This document shows, in pieces, positions 8,288-15,883 of a stretch of 18,446 nucleotides of DNA. Under the pieces are notes generated by a model. That model was given only the letters and a program-made list of their open reading frames with translations, made no database searches and had not been told where the DNA came from. The stretch lies in the NCBI GenBank assembly GCA_041686375.1, contig JAWLEB010000051.1:1-18446 (forward strand). Reading direction: 5' to 3'. How positions within the stretch are numbered: the stretch's first letter is position 1; every line of letters starts with the position of its first letter. The position numbers were made by a program, and so were the translations under genes. The DNA is from JAGXLC01 sp041686375. Its GTDB lineage: Bacteria > Bacteroidota > Bacteroidia > Bacteroidales > UBA12077.

Positions 8288-8315
8288 GTTAATATACTAA
8301 TTTTAGCATATTAAC
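8288..8315. promoter_or_regulatory. 28-bp near-perfect palindrome, operator-like
   Basis: The outer arms GTTAATAT and ATATTAAC are exact reverse complements, and four further inner pairs match after one mismatch, giving 12 of 13 pairs. No T-tract follows, so it is more like a protein-binding dyad than a terminator. It lies about 300 bp upstream of the symporter operon start. Function is inferred from symmetry only. Confidence 0.4.
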
Positions 8316-8416
8316 AAAGCTTTCCAAACACAAATAACCAGGCTACAGAGGAAAAATACAAATAAGATTTCAGAATTGAAAAACGGTTTTACTCCAAAGG
8401 GTTAGAACCGGATGGC

Positions 8417-9753
8417 ATGTTAGGTGCTTTGAAATGTTTTTCATTTTAAGCTGCCTGAAAGTATCTTAATTCATTGAAGCACTGAGACTACAGCTTTGAA
8501 CTCATTTTCTTATGTCTTATAAGCCTGCCTTTTCTGGGGTTACAAACAGTTCATTCCTTTACCGGCAATGTTTTGGCCAAGCATGTTGAGGTACGACAAA
8601 TGTGTTCTACAGCTTAAAGCATAACCCGGGTATTTGTTGAAGTATGATCCTGAGGATGTTCTGTATGAAATTCATAAAACTGGTATCGGAACAAGGAGAG
8701 AAAAACAATAACTCTTTCAAGTCTCTGGTTTTTGATGATAGCATGCTACCGAAAACGGGCAGGTATAATGAAAAAGTATCCAGAATGTTTGACCACGTGT
8801 CAAAACGTTGCCTTCTTGGGTACAAGCTATTAGTGATGGGTTGCTGGGACAAGGCATAGTTTATTCCGCTTAATTTCTCCCTGTATAGGGAAAGAGGCGG
8901 TAATAAAGAAAAGCCATATGGATTGAAAAAAAAGTATCGCAACCAGCATCACAAGAGAAGAGAAAATGGCACCCACTCCTGGGATCGAGCTAAAGAAGCA
9001 GATAATTCCAAGATAGAGAGTACATTGAACAGGCTCTGGAGAGCCATATCGCAAGGTGTCAAGGTAGATTATGTATTTATAGACAGTTGGTTCACTGGTG
9101 AATCATTGGTTAAGGCAGTCAGGCGAGTGAAAAAACAGGTTGTTCATTTGACAGGCATGTATAAAATTCCTAAAACAAGGTTCAATTACCTTGGTCAGGA
9201 AATCACGTATAGCCAAATCAAAAACAAGCTTGGCAAAGTTAATAGGTGCAGGAAACTGAAGTTGCATTACATGGAGGCTCTGGAGGTTTATAATGGAGTT
9301 CCTATAAAGATTTTTTCAGCCGAAAGGTAAACAATGGAACACGGGGGTATCTATTACCACTGATACAGGGCTGTCATTTGTTATGATAATTGAGATCTGC
9401 CAGATTCGTTGGACGATAGAAGTATTTTTCAAAGAGGAAAGCAGCTTTTGGGATTGGGAAGATGTTAATCAAATGATTTTTGACGCCCAGATTGCGGATA
9501 ACACCATTACCATGATCCAGCATATAGTGATGCCCCTGAAATACCGGTTCGAACATCATGAATCGAAAGCAGTATTGCTCGAGCAGTTAAAGGAGGATAT
9601 AATTCAAGCCGGTTGGATCAACGATTATGGGGGTTATTTATTAAACTGATAAATGTAATTGAAATGCTATTTGAAGAGTTAGATGCTATGGAAATTCTGC
9701 AGAAAATACTTCACCGGTAGCGAAAACCAGTCACGGATTTTTACACCTAATGT
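8417..9753 (+). mobile_element. Decayed IS4-family insertion sequence, tentative boundaries
   Basis: The element is defined by the transposase pseudogene at about 8512-9649. Outside it, ATGTTAGGTG (8417-8426) and the reverse complement of 9744-9753, ACATTAGGTG, match at 8 of 10 positions and could be remnants of terminal inverted repeats. That would give a length of about 1.34 kb, short to normal for the family. The inner sequence next to these repeats does not match well, and no target-site duplication was recognised, so the ends are provisional. Confidence 0.4.
8512..9649 (+). pseudogene. IS4-family DDE transposase, broken by three stops and a frameshift
   Basis: Joined across its lesions this reads as one transposase of roughly 380 residues. 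From 8512 the frame runs through in-frame TGA at 8587-8589 and 8638-8640 and TAG at 8857-8859 up to about 9310; the conserved text then continues in the next frame (from GKQWNTG at about 9326) to the TGA at 9647-9649. The IS4 marks are present: the first acidic block SLVFDDSMLPKTG, then FDHVSKRCLLGYKLLV, then IPLNFSLYRERG directly after the amber codon, then YVFIDSWFTGESL with the second Asp, and the QIRWTIEVFFKE block with the catalytic Glu. No single frame can give an active enzyme. Its first residues are poorly preserved, so the true start may lie upstream. Confidence 0.85.
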
Positions 9754-9926
9754 TTGAAGATGTAAATGTTCTGAACTAAAAAAAGTTAATAAAAATTAAT
9801 GGTTATCCGTTTTTGTACCCAAAACCCGCAACTGATTTTCTTCAGGTCACGGACAAATCAATTGATTTTATAAAAAATAGGGATTATTAAGTATAACATC
9901 GGATACTCATTAAAAATTATCATTAA

Positions 9927-10721
9927 ATTGGAGAACTTGCCGATAAATTGAATTTGCCAAAAATCACAGGTTATATTATTGCAGGAATTTTATTAAGTCC
10001 GCCGATAGCTCCTTTTGTTCCGGAATCGTTTGTTGATCATACAAAAATTGTAACCAATATTTCATTAAGTATTATTACATTTTCAGTGGGAGGTAGTTTA
10101 TTAATCTCTAAGATCAAAAATCAAGGGAAGCAAATTCTGAGAATTACATTAGGAGAATCCAGCCTTGCTTTTCTATTTGTAATTTTTGGCTTTATTCTCT
10201 TATCTCCCTTTATATTAAAAATTGATGATGCCACTTACATGACTGTTTATATTCCGTTTAGTCTTATGCTTGGCTCCCTTGCGGCACCAACAGATCCTAC
10301 CGCCACTCTTGCCGTGGCCCATGAATATAAAGCAAAAGGTAAAGTAATATCATCGATTATGGGTGTAGCAGCTTTTGATGATGCAATGGGTATACTATTA
10401 TACAGTATTGCGATTGCATTTGCCGATTCTTTTGTTTCTCCAGAACATATAGGAATTGGTTCAGTTACTTTAGAAATTGTAAGGCAAATATTTGGAGCTT
10501 TCCTGATTGGCGGGGTAATCGGTTTTATCTTCAATAAAGTGACACAACTCCTCTCTGATAGTTCCGAAGGAATGATTATTGTTATTATAGTAGGCTTTCT
10601 GGCTTTGAGCTTTGGTATTTCCGCTTATTTTGAAGTTGATAAATTGCTTGCCATTATGTTTATGGGATTTATAGTTGTAAATTTGAACAAGAAACAACAT
10701 TCACAATTAAAAAATTTATAA
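9927..10721 (+). pseudogene. Cation:proton antiporter fragment (CPA type), truncated at both ends
   Basis: The frame opens after a stop at 9924-9926 and reads IGELADKLNLPKITGYIIAG, which corresponds to the end of the first helix of a Na+/H+ antiporter, so the natural start is missing. A TTG at 9948 is the only start-like codon before the conserved core and is not convincing. The core is well kept: about seven to eight helices, APTDPTATLAVAHEYKAKGK, and a helix with the Asp pair in AFDDAMGILLYS, expected for proton and sodium binding. The sequence stops after FMGFIVVNLNKK, where complete relatives of about 400 residues continue with further helices. It is probably not functional. Its TAA overlaps the ATG of the broken DUF488 gene. 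Confidence 0.75.
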
Positions 10722-10900
10722 TGGAATCGACAATATATTCAACAGGGCACGGAAATAAGAATATTGACAGATTTATTCAGAAACTCAAATCATTTGACAT
10801 ATAAGACCTCCTTGACATAAGATCAGTGCCTTATTCAAAGTGGAATCCTCAGCTTAAAAAAAAAAGCAAATTGAAAAAGAATTGGGAAGATATCTCTTGA
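10721..10900 (+). pseudogene. Broken DUF488 gene, N-terminal fragment
   Basis: Starting at the ATG at 10721-10723, the frame reads IYSTGHGNKNIDRFIQKLKS, then a TAA (10802-10804), then DLLDIRSVPYSKWNPQLKKK. This matches the start of DUF488 proteins (YTIGHS...FIELLK...VDVRSVPYSRWNPQF). A run of ten A (10856-10865) then shifts the frame; the next frame gives QIEKELGRYLL, as expected for the family, after which the match ends. One stop, one frameshift and loss of the C-terminal half leave a non-functional remnant. The function of intact DUF488 proteins is not settled. Confidence 0.65.
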
Positions 10901-10903
10901 TAA

Positions 10904-11166
10904 ACTCAAAAAATTCAAGATTTTATCGAGAAACTCGAAAAAATAGGCCGAGTAAAAAAAAAGTATTTTCTTATGCTGGTGCTTGGAGTATTATTGATAA
11001 GAATGTATTTAAAGACTTGACTGAGAATCTTATTCCAAGACGACAAATTCAGCAAAATTTCGTAACGGTAACTCGTTCTAAGAAATGTCTACAGGTTAGT
11101 ATTAAAATCCTTATTTACATGTACTGGGATAAGAATGCATTCTTTGCATACCGTCAGCCCAAATAA
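10904..11166 (+). pseudogene. Antitoxin-like remnant with a homopolymer frameshift
   Basis: Two frames join at a run of nine A (10954-10962): IQDFIEKLEKIGRVKKK in one frame and VFSYAGAWSIIDKNVFKDL in the next, continuing to TENLIPRRQ. The pattern of a basic helical start followed by YAGAW, acidic residues and an arginine-rich end resembles short antitoxins that accompany PIN-domain toxins. The remaining residues to the TAA at 11164-11166 (including IKILIYMYWDK) do not match anything clearly; a degraded toxin start is possible. Low confidence in the family, fair confidence that it is not an intact gene. Confidence 0.3.
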
Positions 11167-11297
11167 AAGCATTCGGATATGATAGAACACATAAAGCTTT
11201 CAATAAATAATCACATTAACATAAATATCTCTGTTTATAGCCTTAAAGTATGATTTATTTCAGCGGAAGGGATAACAATGTCCTTTTCGAGGGGGGC

Positions 11298-11328
11298 TTG
11301 TATGAACAATATTTTTTCCCTACTTTAG
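11298..11328 (+). promoter_or_regulatory. Candidate Bacteroidota-type promoter for the tautomerase-MFS pair
   Basis: TTG at 11298-11300 is followed after 20 bp by TACTTTAG at 11321-11328. This fits the Bacteroidota sigma-ABfr pattern (TTTG or TTG near -33, TAnnTTTG near -7) with one mismatch in the second box. It lies 80 bp before the tautomerase ATG, on the right strand. Found by eye. Confidence 0.35.
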
Positions 11329-11408
11329 AATCAATTAAAAACAGGTAGGAAACACATATTTCTGACTGAATTTCAAGACTTTTGTTGAACCCATAAAACA
11401 AATAATTT

Positions 11409-11600
11409 ATGCCGGTAATTAACATAGACGGACCACATTTAACCAAAGACCAAAAAGAGCGCCTGGTAAAGGCTATAGTAGAACAATCGAGCCAGATCAT
11501 GGATATCCCGGAAGCGGCCTTTGTCACGATTATCCGGGAAAATGAAAAAGACAATATTGGGAATGGAGCAAAACTTCTGTCAGAAAAAATGAAAAAATAA
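11409..11600 (+). CDS. dmpI: 4-oxalocrotonate tautomerase family protein, DmpI-like
   Basis: A 63-residue tautomerase. The protein starts MPVINIDGP, so that removal of Met exposes the catalytic N-terminal proline typical of the family. The rest (KERLVKAIVEQ, then PEAAFVTIIREN, then NIGNGAKLLSE) follows the pattern of DmpI-type proteins, which end in a similar NVGVGGKLLSE. The classical Arg11 of 4-oxalocrotonate tautomerase is a Thr here, and an Arg is present at mature position 42, so the substrate need not be 4-oxalocrotonate; small stand-alone members often have no known physiological substrate. The gene is 13 bp upstream of the MFS gene and probably co-transcribed with it. Confidence 0.88.
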   Translation: MPVINIDGPHLTKDQKERLVKAIVEQSSQIMDIPEAAFVTIIRENEKDNIGNGAKLLSEKMKK

Positions 11601-11613
11601 GGAATAGCAAATC

Positions 11614-12798
11614 GTGCAACAGGAAGCTGATTCCACCAAAGTTCTTAAAACGTATAGTTTCCGAATTATCCTGGGGATTGTTGTTATGGCAGTGATTGGG
11701 GGAAGCATGGTTGCTCCCATTCTTCCTGCTATGATTGAACCTCTGGGTACGTCCAGGGAGATGGTCGGGCTTGTCATGAGCGTTTATACGCTATGTGCAC
11801 TTATCTCAACTCCTATTCATGGCGTTTTAGCGGATCGATACGGACGGAAAAAAGTCATTGTGCCGGCGGCTATTTTATACGGAATCAGCGGATTCAGTAT
11901 TGCTCTTGTCAGAGAGTTTCACCTTGTTCTCATCTTAAGAGGATTACAGGGCATTGGAGCTGCAGGAATGATGAGCCTTGGCGTGACGCTTATAGGAGAC
12001 ATTTTTACTGAAAGAGCCCGGGCTGTAGCTATGGGATACAGGAGCAGTGCCCAATCTCTGGTAAATGCAGGAATACCTTTCATAGGCGGCTCTGTAGCAA
12101 CGCTTACCTGGTTTTATCCTTTTTATATCTATATTCTTGCTGTGCCGCTGGCTCTTCTTGTTGCTTTACGCCTTAATACCGGGGAAACACGTGCCAAAAC
12201 CACGCTGAAAGATTACTTCAGGTCAATATTCCTGGTTATGAAAGACAAGAAGACGCTTTGGGTCTATCTCTCCAACCTTTTTATCTTTATCTTATTGTAT
12301 TGCCTTATTGTTTATGGCCCCATCCTGGTAGTGGAAGAGTTACAACTTTCTACCATGTACACCGGCATGATGCTTTCTGTGGGATCTGCTATAGCAGCTA
12401 TTACAGCTTCTCAATCAGGGAAACTGTTTTACCGTTTTAAAAATTATAAACTCATCACTATCGGTTTTATATTCTGCGGAATAGGATTAATGCTTATCTC
12501 GTTGGCCTTAAACTTTGTATATCTTTTAGTTTGCATTGTTATATGGGGAATTGGTTTCGGCATAGTTTTCCCGGCGCTGAATACCATCGTCACGCAACTT
12601 GTCTCATCGCACCTCAGAGCAGGAATAGTTTCAGGGTTTACCACCATGACTTATATTGGACAAACCATTTCTCCTCCGCTTTTTGGGTTTATTCTGGGTA
12701 ATTCCAACCTGGAAACAGTCTTTCGAACAGCAGGCATTTTAACACTTGCTCCAATTGCCTTTACCCTCTTTATGCATTTTGTTTACAGGAAAGTATAA
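11614..12798 (+). CDS. MFS transporter, drug-efflux type
   Basis: A 394-residue inner-membrane protein with about 12 hydrophobic segments arranged as two groups of six around a basic central loop (near residues 190-210). The MFS motif A is visible between helices 2 and 3 (GVLADRYGRKK, residues 70-80). GLQGIGAAGMMSLGVTLIGDIF, in helix 4 and the next loop, resembles multidrug and tetracycline exporters. The start is a GTG at 11614; TAAGGAA just before it can serve as ribosome binding site, and no in-frame ATG occurs before the first helix. It follows the tautomerase gene by 13 bp. The substrate cannot be told; an exporter of a small metabolite or drug is likely. Confidence 0.85.
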   Translation: MQQEADSTKVLKTYSFRIILGIVVMAVIGGSMVAPILPAMIEPLGTSREMVGLVMSVYTLCALISTPIHGVLADRYGRKKVIVPAAILYGISGFSIALVREFHLVLILRGLQGIGAAGMMSLGVTLIGDIFTERARAVAMGYRSSAQSLVNAGIPFIGGSVATLTWFYPFYIYILAVPLALLVALRLNTGETRAKTTLKDYFRSIFLVMKDKKTLWVYLSNLFIFILLYCLIVYGPILVVEELQLSTMYTGMMLSVGSAIAAITASQSGKLFYRFKNYKLITIGFIFCGIGLMLISLALNFVYLLVCIVIWGIGFGIVFPALNTIVTQLVSSHLRAGIVSGFTTMTYIGQTISPPLFGFILGNSNLETVFRTAGILTLAPIAFTLFMHFVYRKV

Positions 12799-12799
12799 C

Positions 12800-12817
12800 C
12801 ACCCTGTAAAAAGGGTG
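12800..12817 (+). terminator. Weak hairpin after the MFS gene
   Basis: CACCCT (12800-12805) and AGGGTG (12812-12817) pair around a 6-nt A-rich loop, starting 2 bp after the MFS stop codon. No T-tract follows, so it is a poor intrinsic terminator and may only protect the transcript end. Confidence 0.3.
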
Positions 12818-12831
12818 CCAAACGCAGGATA

Positions 12832-12906
12832 TTTCAGGTTTCAGGTGTGGTTGCTGGGTTCAGATATCTGGAACGAGTTAATCCGTGATTATCAAGTGAA
12901 TCCGTG
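12832..12906. repeat. Short direct repeats between convergent genes
   Basis: TTTCAGG occurs twice in tandem (12832-12838 and 12839-12845). AATCCGTG occurs twice 19 bp apart (12880-12887 and 12899-12906), the second copy leading into TCATCTATG. The stretch separates the convergent MFS and pseudouridine synthase genes and has no supported gene. It may be a remnant of a dispersed intergenic repeat, which would show only from other loci. Confidence 0.3.
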
Positions 12907-13003
12907 TCATCTATGTTTTATATTCTTAATAGTTTCTAAACAAAACAACAATAAAACAATTGAGTGACTACCAAATGACAATATAATAGGAACCAATATT
13001 TAA

Positions 13004-13600
13004 TCAAGCATCGACAATTTCATCAAGCCGGAATTTATCCACTTCAATAACTTTACCCGGAGGCATTTTATCGAGGGTAATATTTCCAATGCGTCCACGT
13101 ATCAGCCTTAAAGTTGGAAATCCCACCGCCGCTGTCATTTTACGCACCTGCCTGAATTTACCTTCTATTAATGTTACAGACACCCAACTCGTTGGCCCGT
13201 GTTTGTCACTTCTTATGTTTTTTAGTCTTGGTTCAAAGGATGGAGGAGTATCTAACAATCTGGCTCTACAAGGTAAGGTTTCGTATTTTTTCCCTCTTAT
13301 GCTAATTTCTACTCTTTCTTGTAACTGTTCTATTGCTTCCCGGGTAATTACCCCGTCTACTTGTACATAGTACTCCTTTTCAATCTTTTTACTACGCACC
13401 AGATCACTCATTAACCCATCCGTTGTAAGCAACAACAAACCTTCAGAATCTTCATCCAGTCGACCAATAGACATGGTTCCATCAGGAAAATTATACAGTT
13501 CGCCCAGAAGTTTCTTATTTTTTCCTTTTTTCTGATTGGTGACAAACTGGGAAAGATACCCAAAAGGTTTATGCACAATAAAGTAACTATGGCTGCTCAT
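13004..13600 (-). CDS. RluE-like rRNA pseudouridine synthase
   Basis: A 198-residue enzyme of the RsuA/RluB/RluE group that converts specific uridines in rRNA to pseudouridine. The chain starts SYFIVHKPFGYLSQF, the first block of the catalytic domain, without an S4 RNA-binding domain, as in RluE (whose E. coli member modifies 23S rRNA U2457). The catalytic motif is GRLDEDSEGLLLLTTDG, with D49 as the nucleophile. Later blocks KEYYVQVDG and LIEGKFRQVRKMTAAVGFPTLRLIR also fit. I chose the ATG at 13598-13600; a TTG 18 bp upstream adds six residues and is less likely. It converges on the MFS gene and stands alone. The exact uridine target is inferred. Confidence 0.88.
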   Translation of the reverse strand: MSSHSYFIVHKPFGYLSQFVTNQKKGKNKKLLGELYNFPDGTMSIGRLDEDSEGLLLLTTDGLMSDLVRSKKIEKEYYVQVDGVITREAIEQLQERVEISIRGKKYETLPCRARLLDTPPSFEPRLKNIRSDKHGPTSWVSVTLIEGKFRQVRKMTAAVGFPTLRLIRGRIGNITLDKMPPGKVIEVDKFRLDEIVDA

Positions 13601-14041
13601 TTGCCCGTATTTTTTCAATTTAATTTCTACTTACTTCAATATATCCCAATATCTTTTTCAATATAATCAAATAAGATGAAAAATAATTTCCCATATACAT
13701 AAATGATATAACGACTTGTTTGACAATTAGTTAAGCATAATAAAAAAACACGTGATAATCATTCTTTGTGACTACGAACCATCGATATATTAGCTGGCGG
13801 AAAGCTCGTAAAGGTTCTATAATAGATTTTCAAGGCATTCCAGGTCACCACCCTGAAGCAGTATGGTAACCGATGCGAAAAAATTTTCTGCGGAAAACAT
13901 TCCCCTACCCTTCTGCCTCTTATTTCTTCCCCTGACAGAAAATTTCGTTTATTCGTCCGTCGTTGGTGGTCATCCTTATCAATTTTGTTAATTTAGCAAA
14001 GCGAAGAGACAGAATTTTTAAATTAAACAGAGATTAGTATT
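13601..14041. other. Non-coding region between divergent rluE-like and ettA genes
   Basis: About 440 bases with no supported gene, which should carry promoters for both divergent genes. A 10-bp exact inverted repeat, AAATTTTCTG (13881-13890) and CAGAAAATTT (13936-13945), encloses a pyrimidine-rich stretch of 45 bases on the plus strand. No good TAnnTTTG box was found near the ettA start. I did not recognise an RNA gene. Confidence 0.4.
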
Positions 14042-15730
14042 ATGTCAGACGATAAGAAGGTTATTTTTTCGATGGTTAATGTGAATAAGCAAACACAGCA
14101 AGGAAAACAGATTCTCAAAAACATTTATCTTTCCTTTTTTTATGGTGCAAAAATTGGAATTCTGGGGTTGAATGGCGCCGGGAAGTCAACGGTGCTCAGA
14201 ATTATTGCCGGCCTTGATGAGGAATATGATGGCGAAGTAGCTTTTTCCCCGGGATATTCCGTTGGTTACCTGCCACAGGAACCCAAACTGGATGAAAACA
14301 AAACAGTGATGGAGGTTGTAAAGGAAGGAGTTAGCGAAACGGCTAACTTGCTCAAGGAATATGAAGAAATCAATAATAAATTCATGGATGAAGAAATCAT
14401 GAACGACCCGGATAAAATGAACAAGCTCATTGAAAAGCAAGGGGAGGTTCAGGAGAAAATAGATCAACTGGATGCCTGGGATTTGGACTCAAAACTGGAA
14501 CTGGCGATGGATGCCCTGAGAACACCAGCTGGAGATACTCCCATTAATGTAATTTCCGGCGGAGAAAGAAGAAGGGTGGCATTGTGCAGACTTCTTTTGC
14601 AGGAACCGGATATTCTCCTGCTTGATGAGCCAACAAACCATCTGGACGCTGAATCAGTTCACTGGCTGGAACAGCATCTTCAACAATATAAAGGTACTGT
14701 AATTGCCGTAACACACGACAGATATTTTCTAGACAACGTAGCAGGTTGGATACTGGAGCTTGACAGAGGGGAAGGTATTCCTTTCAAAGGCAACTATTCG
14801 GAATGGCTCAGCCAAAAGCTCGACCGGTTATTGAAAGAAGAAAAAGAGGAGACAAAACGTCAAAAAGCCCTGCAACGAGAACTGGATTGGGCAAAGAAAG
14901 GACCGAAAGGCAGACAAAGTAAAGGCAAAGCCAGGCTGAACAATTATGAATCAATGCTGGCGGAGGACATTAAAGAAAAGGAAAAGAAAATTGAAATCCC
15001 CATTCCCAATGGACCACGGTTGGGAAAGGAAGTCATTGAAGCAAACAATGTAACGAAAGGATTTGAAGATAAACTTCTTATTGAAAATATGAACTTTAAC
15101 CTCCCGCAGGCGGGTATTGTTGGAGTTATCGGTCCGAACGGAGCGGGAAAAACCACGCTGTTCCGAATGATTATGGGAGAGGAAACACCCGATGCAGGTG
15201 AACTGCAAATCGGTGATACGGTAAAGCTGGGTTATGTAGATCAGGTACATGCGGATATTGACCCGGAGAAAACGGTTTATGAGGTCATAAGCGACGGCAA
15301 TGATGTGATTGAACTAGGAAGCACCTCTATAAATGCCAGGGCATACGTCAGCCGGTTTAATTTCAGCGGTGCTGACCAGCAAAAGAAAGTCGGTGTACTT
15401 TCAGGCGGAGAGCGGAACAGGCTTCACCTGGCAATGACTCTAAAGACAGAAGCCAATGTACTACTCCTGGATGAACCAACCAATGATATTGACGTGAATA
15501 CATTAAGAGCATTGGAGGAAGGGATTGAAAACTTTGCCGGTTGTGCTGTGATTATTTCCCACGACCGCTGGTTTTTGGATAGGATATGTACCCATATATT
15601 GGCTTTCGAAGGCAATTCTTCCACATACTTTTTTGAAGGCTCCTTCAGTGAGTACGAGGAGAATCTTAGGAAACGGTCAGGTGGAGAGATTATCCCGAAA
15701 CGAATTAAGTATAAGAGATTAACCCGGTAA
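14042..15730 (+). CDS. ettA: ABC-F protein EttA, energy-dependent translational throttle
   Basis: A 562-residue cytoplasmic protein with two ATP-binding cassettes and no membrane part. EttA binds the ribosomal E site and gates entry into elongation according to energy charge. Cassette 1 has Walker A GLNGAGKST (42-50), signature ISGGERRR (171-178) and Walker B ILLLDEPTNHLD (191-202). An arm insert at about 95-140 contacts the ribosome in known EttA. The linker (about 240-325) is basic and helical, with EWLSQKLDRL and KGPKGRQSKGKAR. Cassette 2 has GPNGAGKTT (364-372), LSGGERNR (453-460) and VLLLDEPTNDID (473-484). Length is close to the E. coli protein (555 residues). The C-terminal end is basic. 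It is a single-gene unit, ending 22 bp before a palindromic repeat. Confidence 0.93.
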   Translation: MSDDKKVIFSMVNVNKQTQQGKQILKNIYLSFFYGAKIGILGLNGAGKSTVLRIIAGLDEEYDGEVAFSPGYSVGYLPQEPKLDENKTVMEVVKEGVSETANLLKEYEEINNKFMDEEIMNDPDKMNKLIEKQGEVQEKIDQLDAWDLDSKLELAMDALRTPAGDTPINVISGGERRRVALCRLLLQEPDILLLDEPTNHLDAESVHWLEQHLQQYKGTVIAVTHDRYFLDNVAGWILELDRGEGIPFKGNYSEWLSQKLDRLLKEEKEETKRQKALQRELDWAKKGPKGRQSKGKARLNNYESMLAEDIKEKEKKIEIPIPNGPRLGKEVIEANNVTKGFEDKLLIENMNFNLPQAGIVGVIGPNGAGKTTLFRMIMGEETPDAGELQIGDTVKLGYVDQVHADIDPEKTVYEVISDGNDVIELGSTSINARAYVSRFNFSGADQQKKVGVLSGGERNRLHLAMTLKTEANVLLLDEPTNDIDVNTLRALEEGIENFAGCAVIISHDRWFLDRICTHILAFEGNSSTYFFEGSFSEYEENLRKRSGGEIIPKRIKYKRLTR

Positions 15731-15740
15731 GTCATTGGAT

Positions 15741-15787
15741 TCAGACCTGAATCAGACCTGCTAGATTTTGAAACCTTGTCAGGTCTG
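15741..15787. repeat. Palindromic intergenic repeat after ettA, probable terminator
   Basis: CAGACCTG (15753-15760) and CAGGTCTG (15780-15787) are exact reverse complements and form the ends of a 35-bp imperfect palindrome; the inner part pairs partly, with wobble pairs. An extra copy of TCAGACCTG lies just before it (15741-15749). From memory, Bacteroidota intergenic regions often carry a palindrome of the form AGACCTGACAGGTTTT and its complement; this copy looks like a degenerate one. It begins 10 bp after the ettA stop and is followed by an AT-rich run, so it may terminate ettA. Confidence 0.55.
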
Positions 15788-15883
15788 AGTTTAATTTGAT
15801 TTCATTACGTCTATTGAAATCACTATCAAAAGGCTGAAAGACTTAATAGCAATTCATGGAGCAACGTCCCGTGAAGATTCAGG

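Larger units (their letters stand above)
7995..8511. other. Long non-coding region upstream of the symporter operon
   Basis: About 500 AT-rich bases without a supported gene. It should hold the promoter and controls of the leftward six-gene operon. Two dyads are visible, at 8041-8079 and 8288-8315 (listed separately). I searched the minus strand for the Bacteroidota promoter pattern (TTG, about 20 bp, TAnnTTTG) and found no convincing match. The right part, from about 8417, may belong to the decayed insertion sequence. Confidence 0.5.

Noticed and set aside
8607..9054. Two minus-strand open frames across the transposase region
   Set aside because: They are antisense to the transposase blocks and their residues show no conserved domain; the plus-strand reading explains the sequence.
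11255..11554. Open frame of 99 codons on the minus strand overlapping the tautomerase gene
   Set aside because: It lies opposite a well-recognised tautomerase, has no family features, and would need a shared region with the candidate promoter.
12746..12967. Open frame overlapping the end of the MFS gene
   Set aside because: Most of it lies in the repeat-rich gap, it overlaps the MFS C-terminus out of frame, and it has no family resemblance.
13741..13900. Possible structured RNA upstream of ettA
   Set aside because: I looked for tRNA-like or riboswitch-like pairing and found only one 10-bp inverted repeat with a long unpaired middle.
14186..15735. Several minus-strand open frames of 70-103 codons inside ettA
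   Set aside because: All are antisense to the complete ABC-F gene and have no recognisable features.
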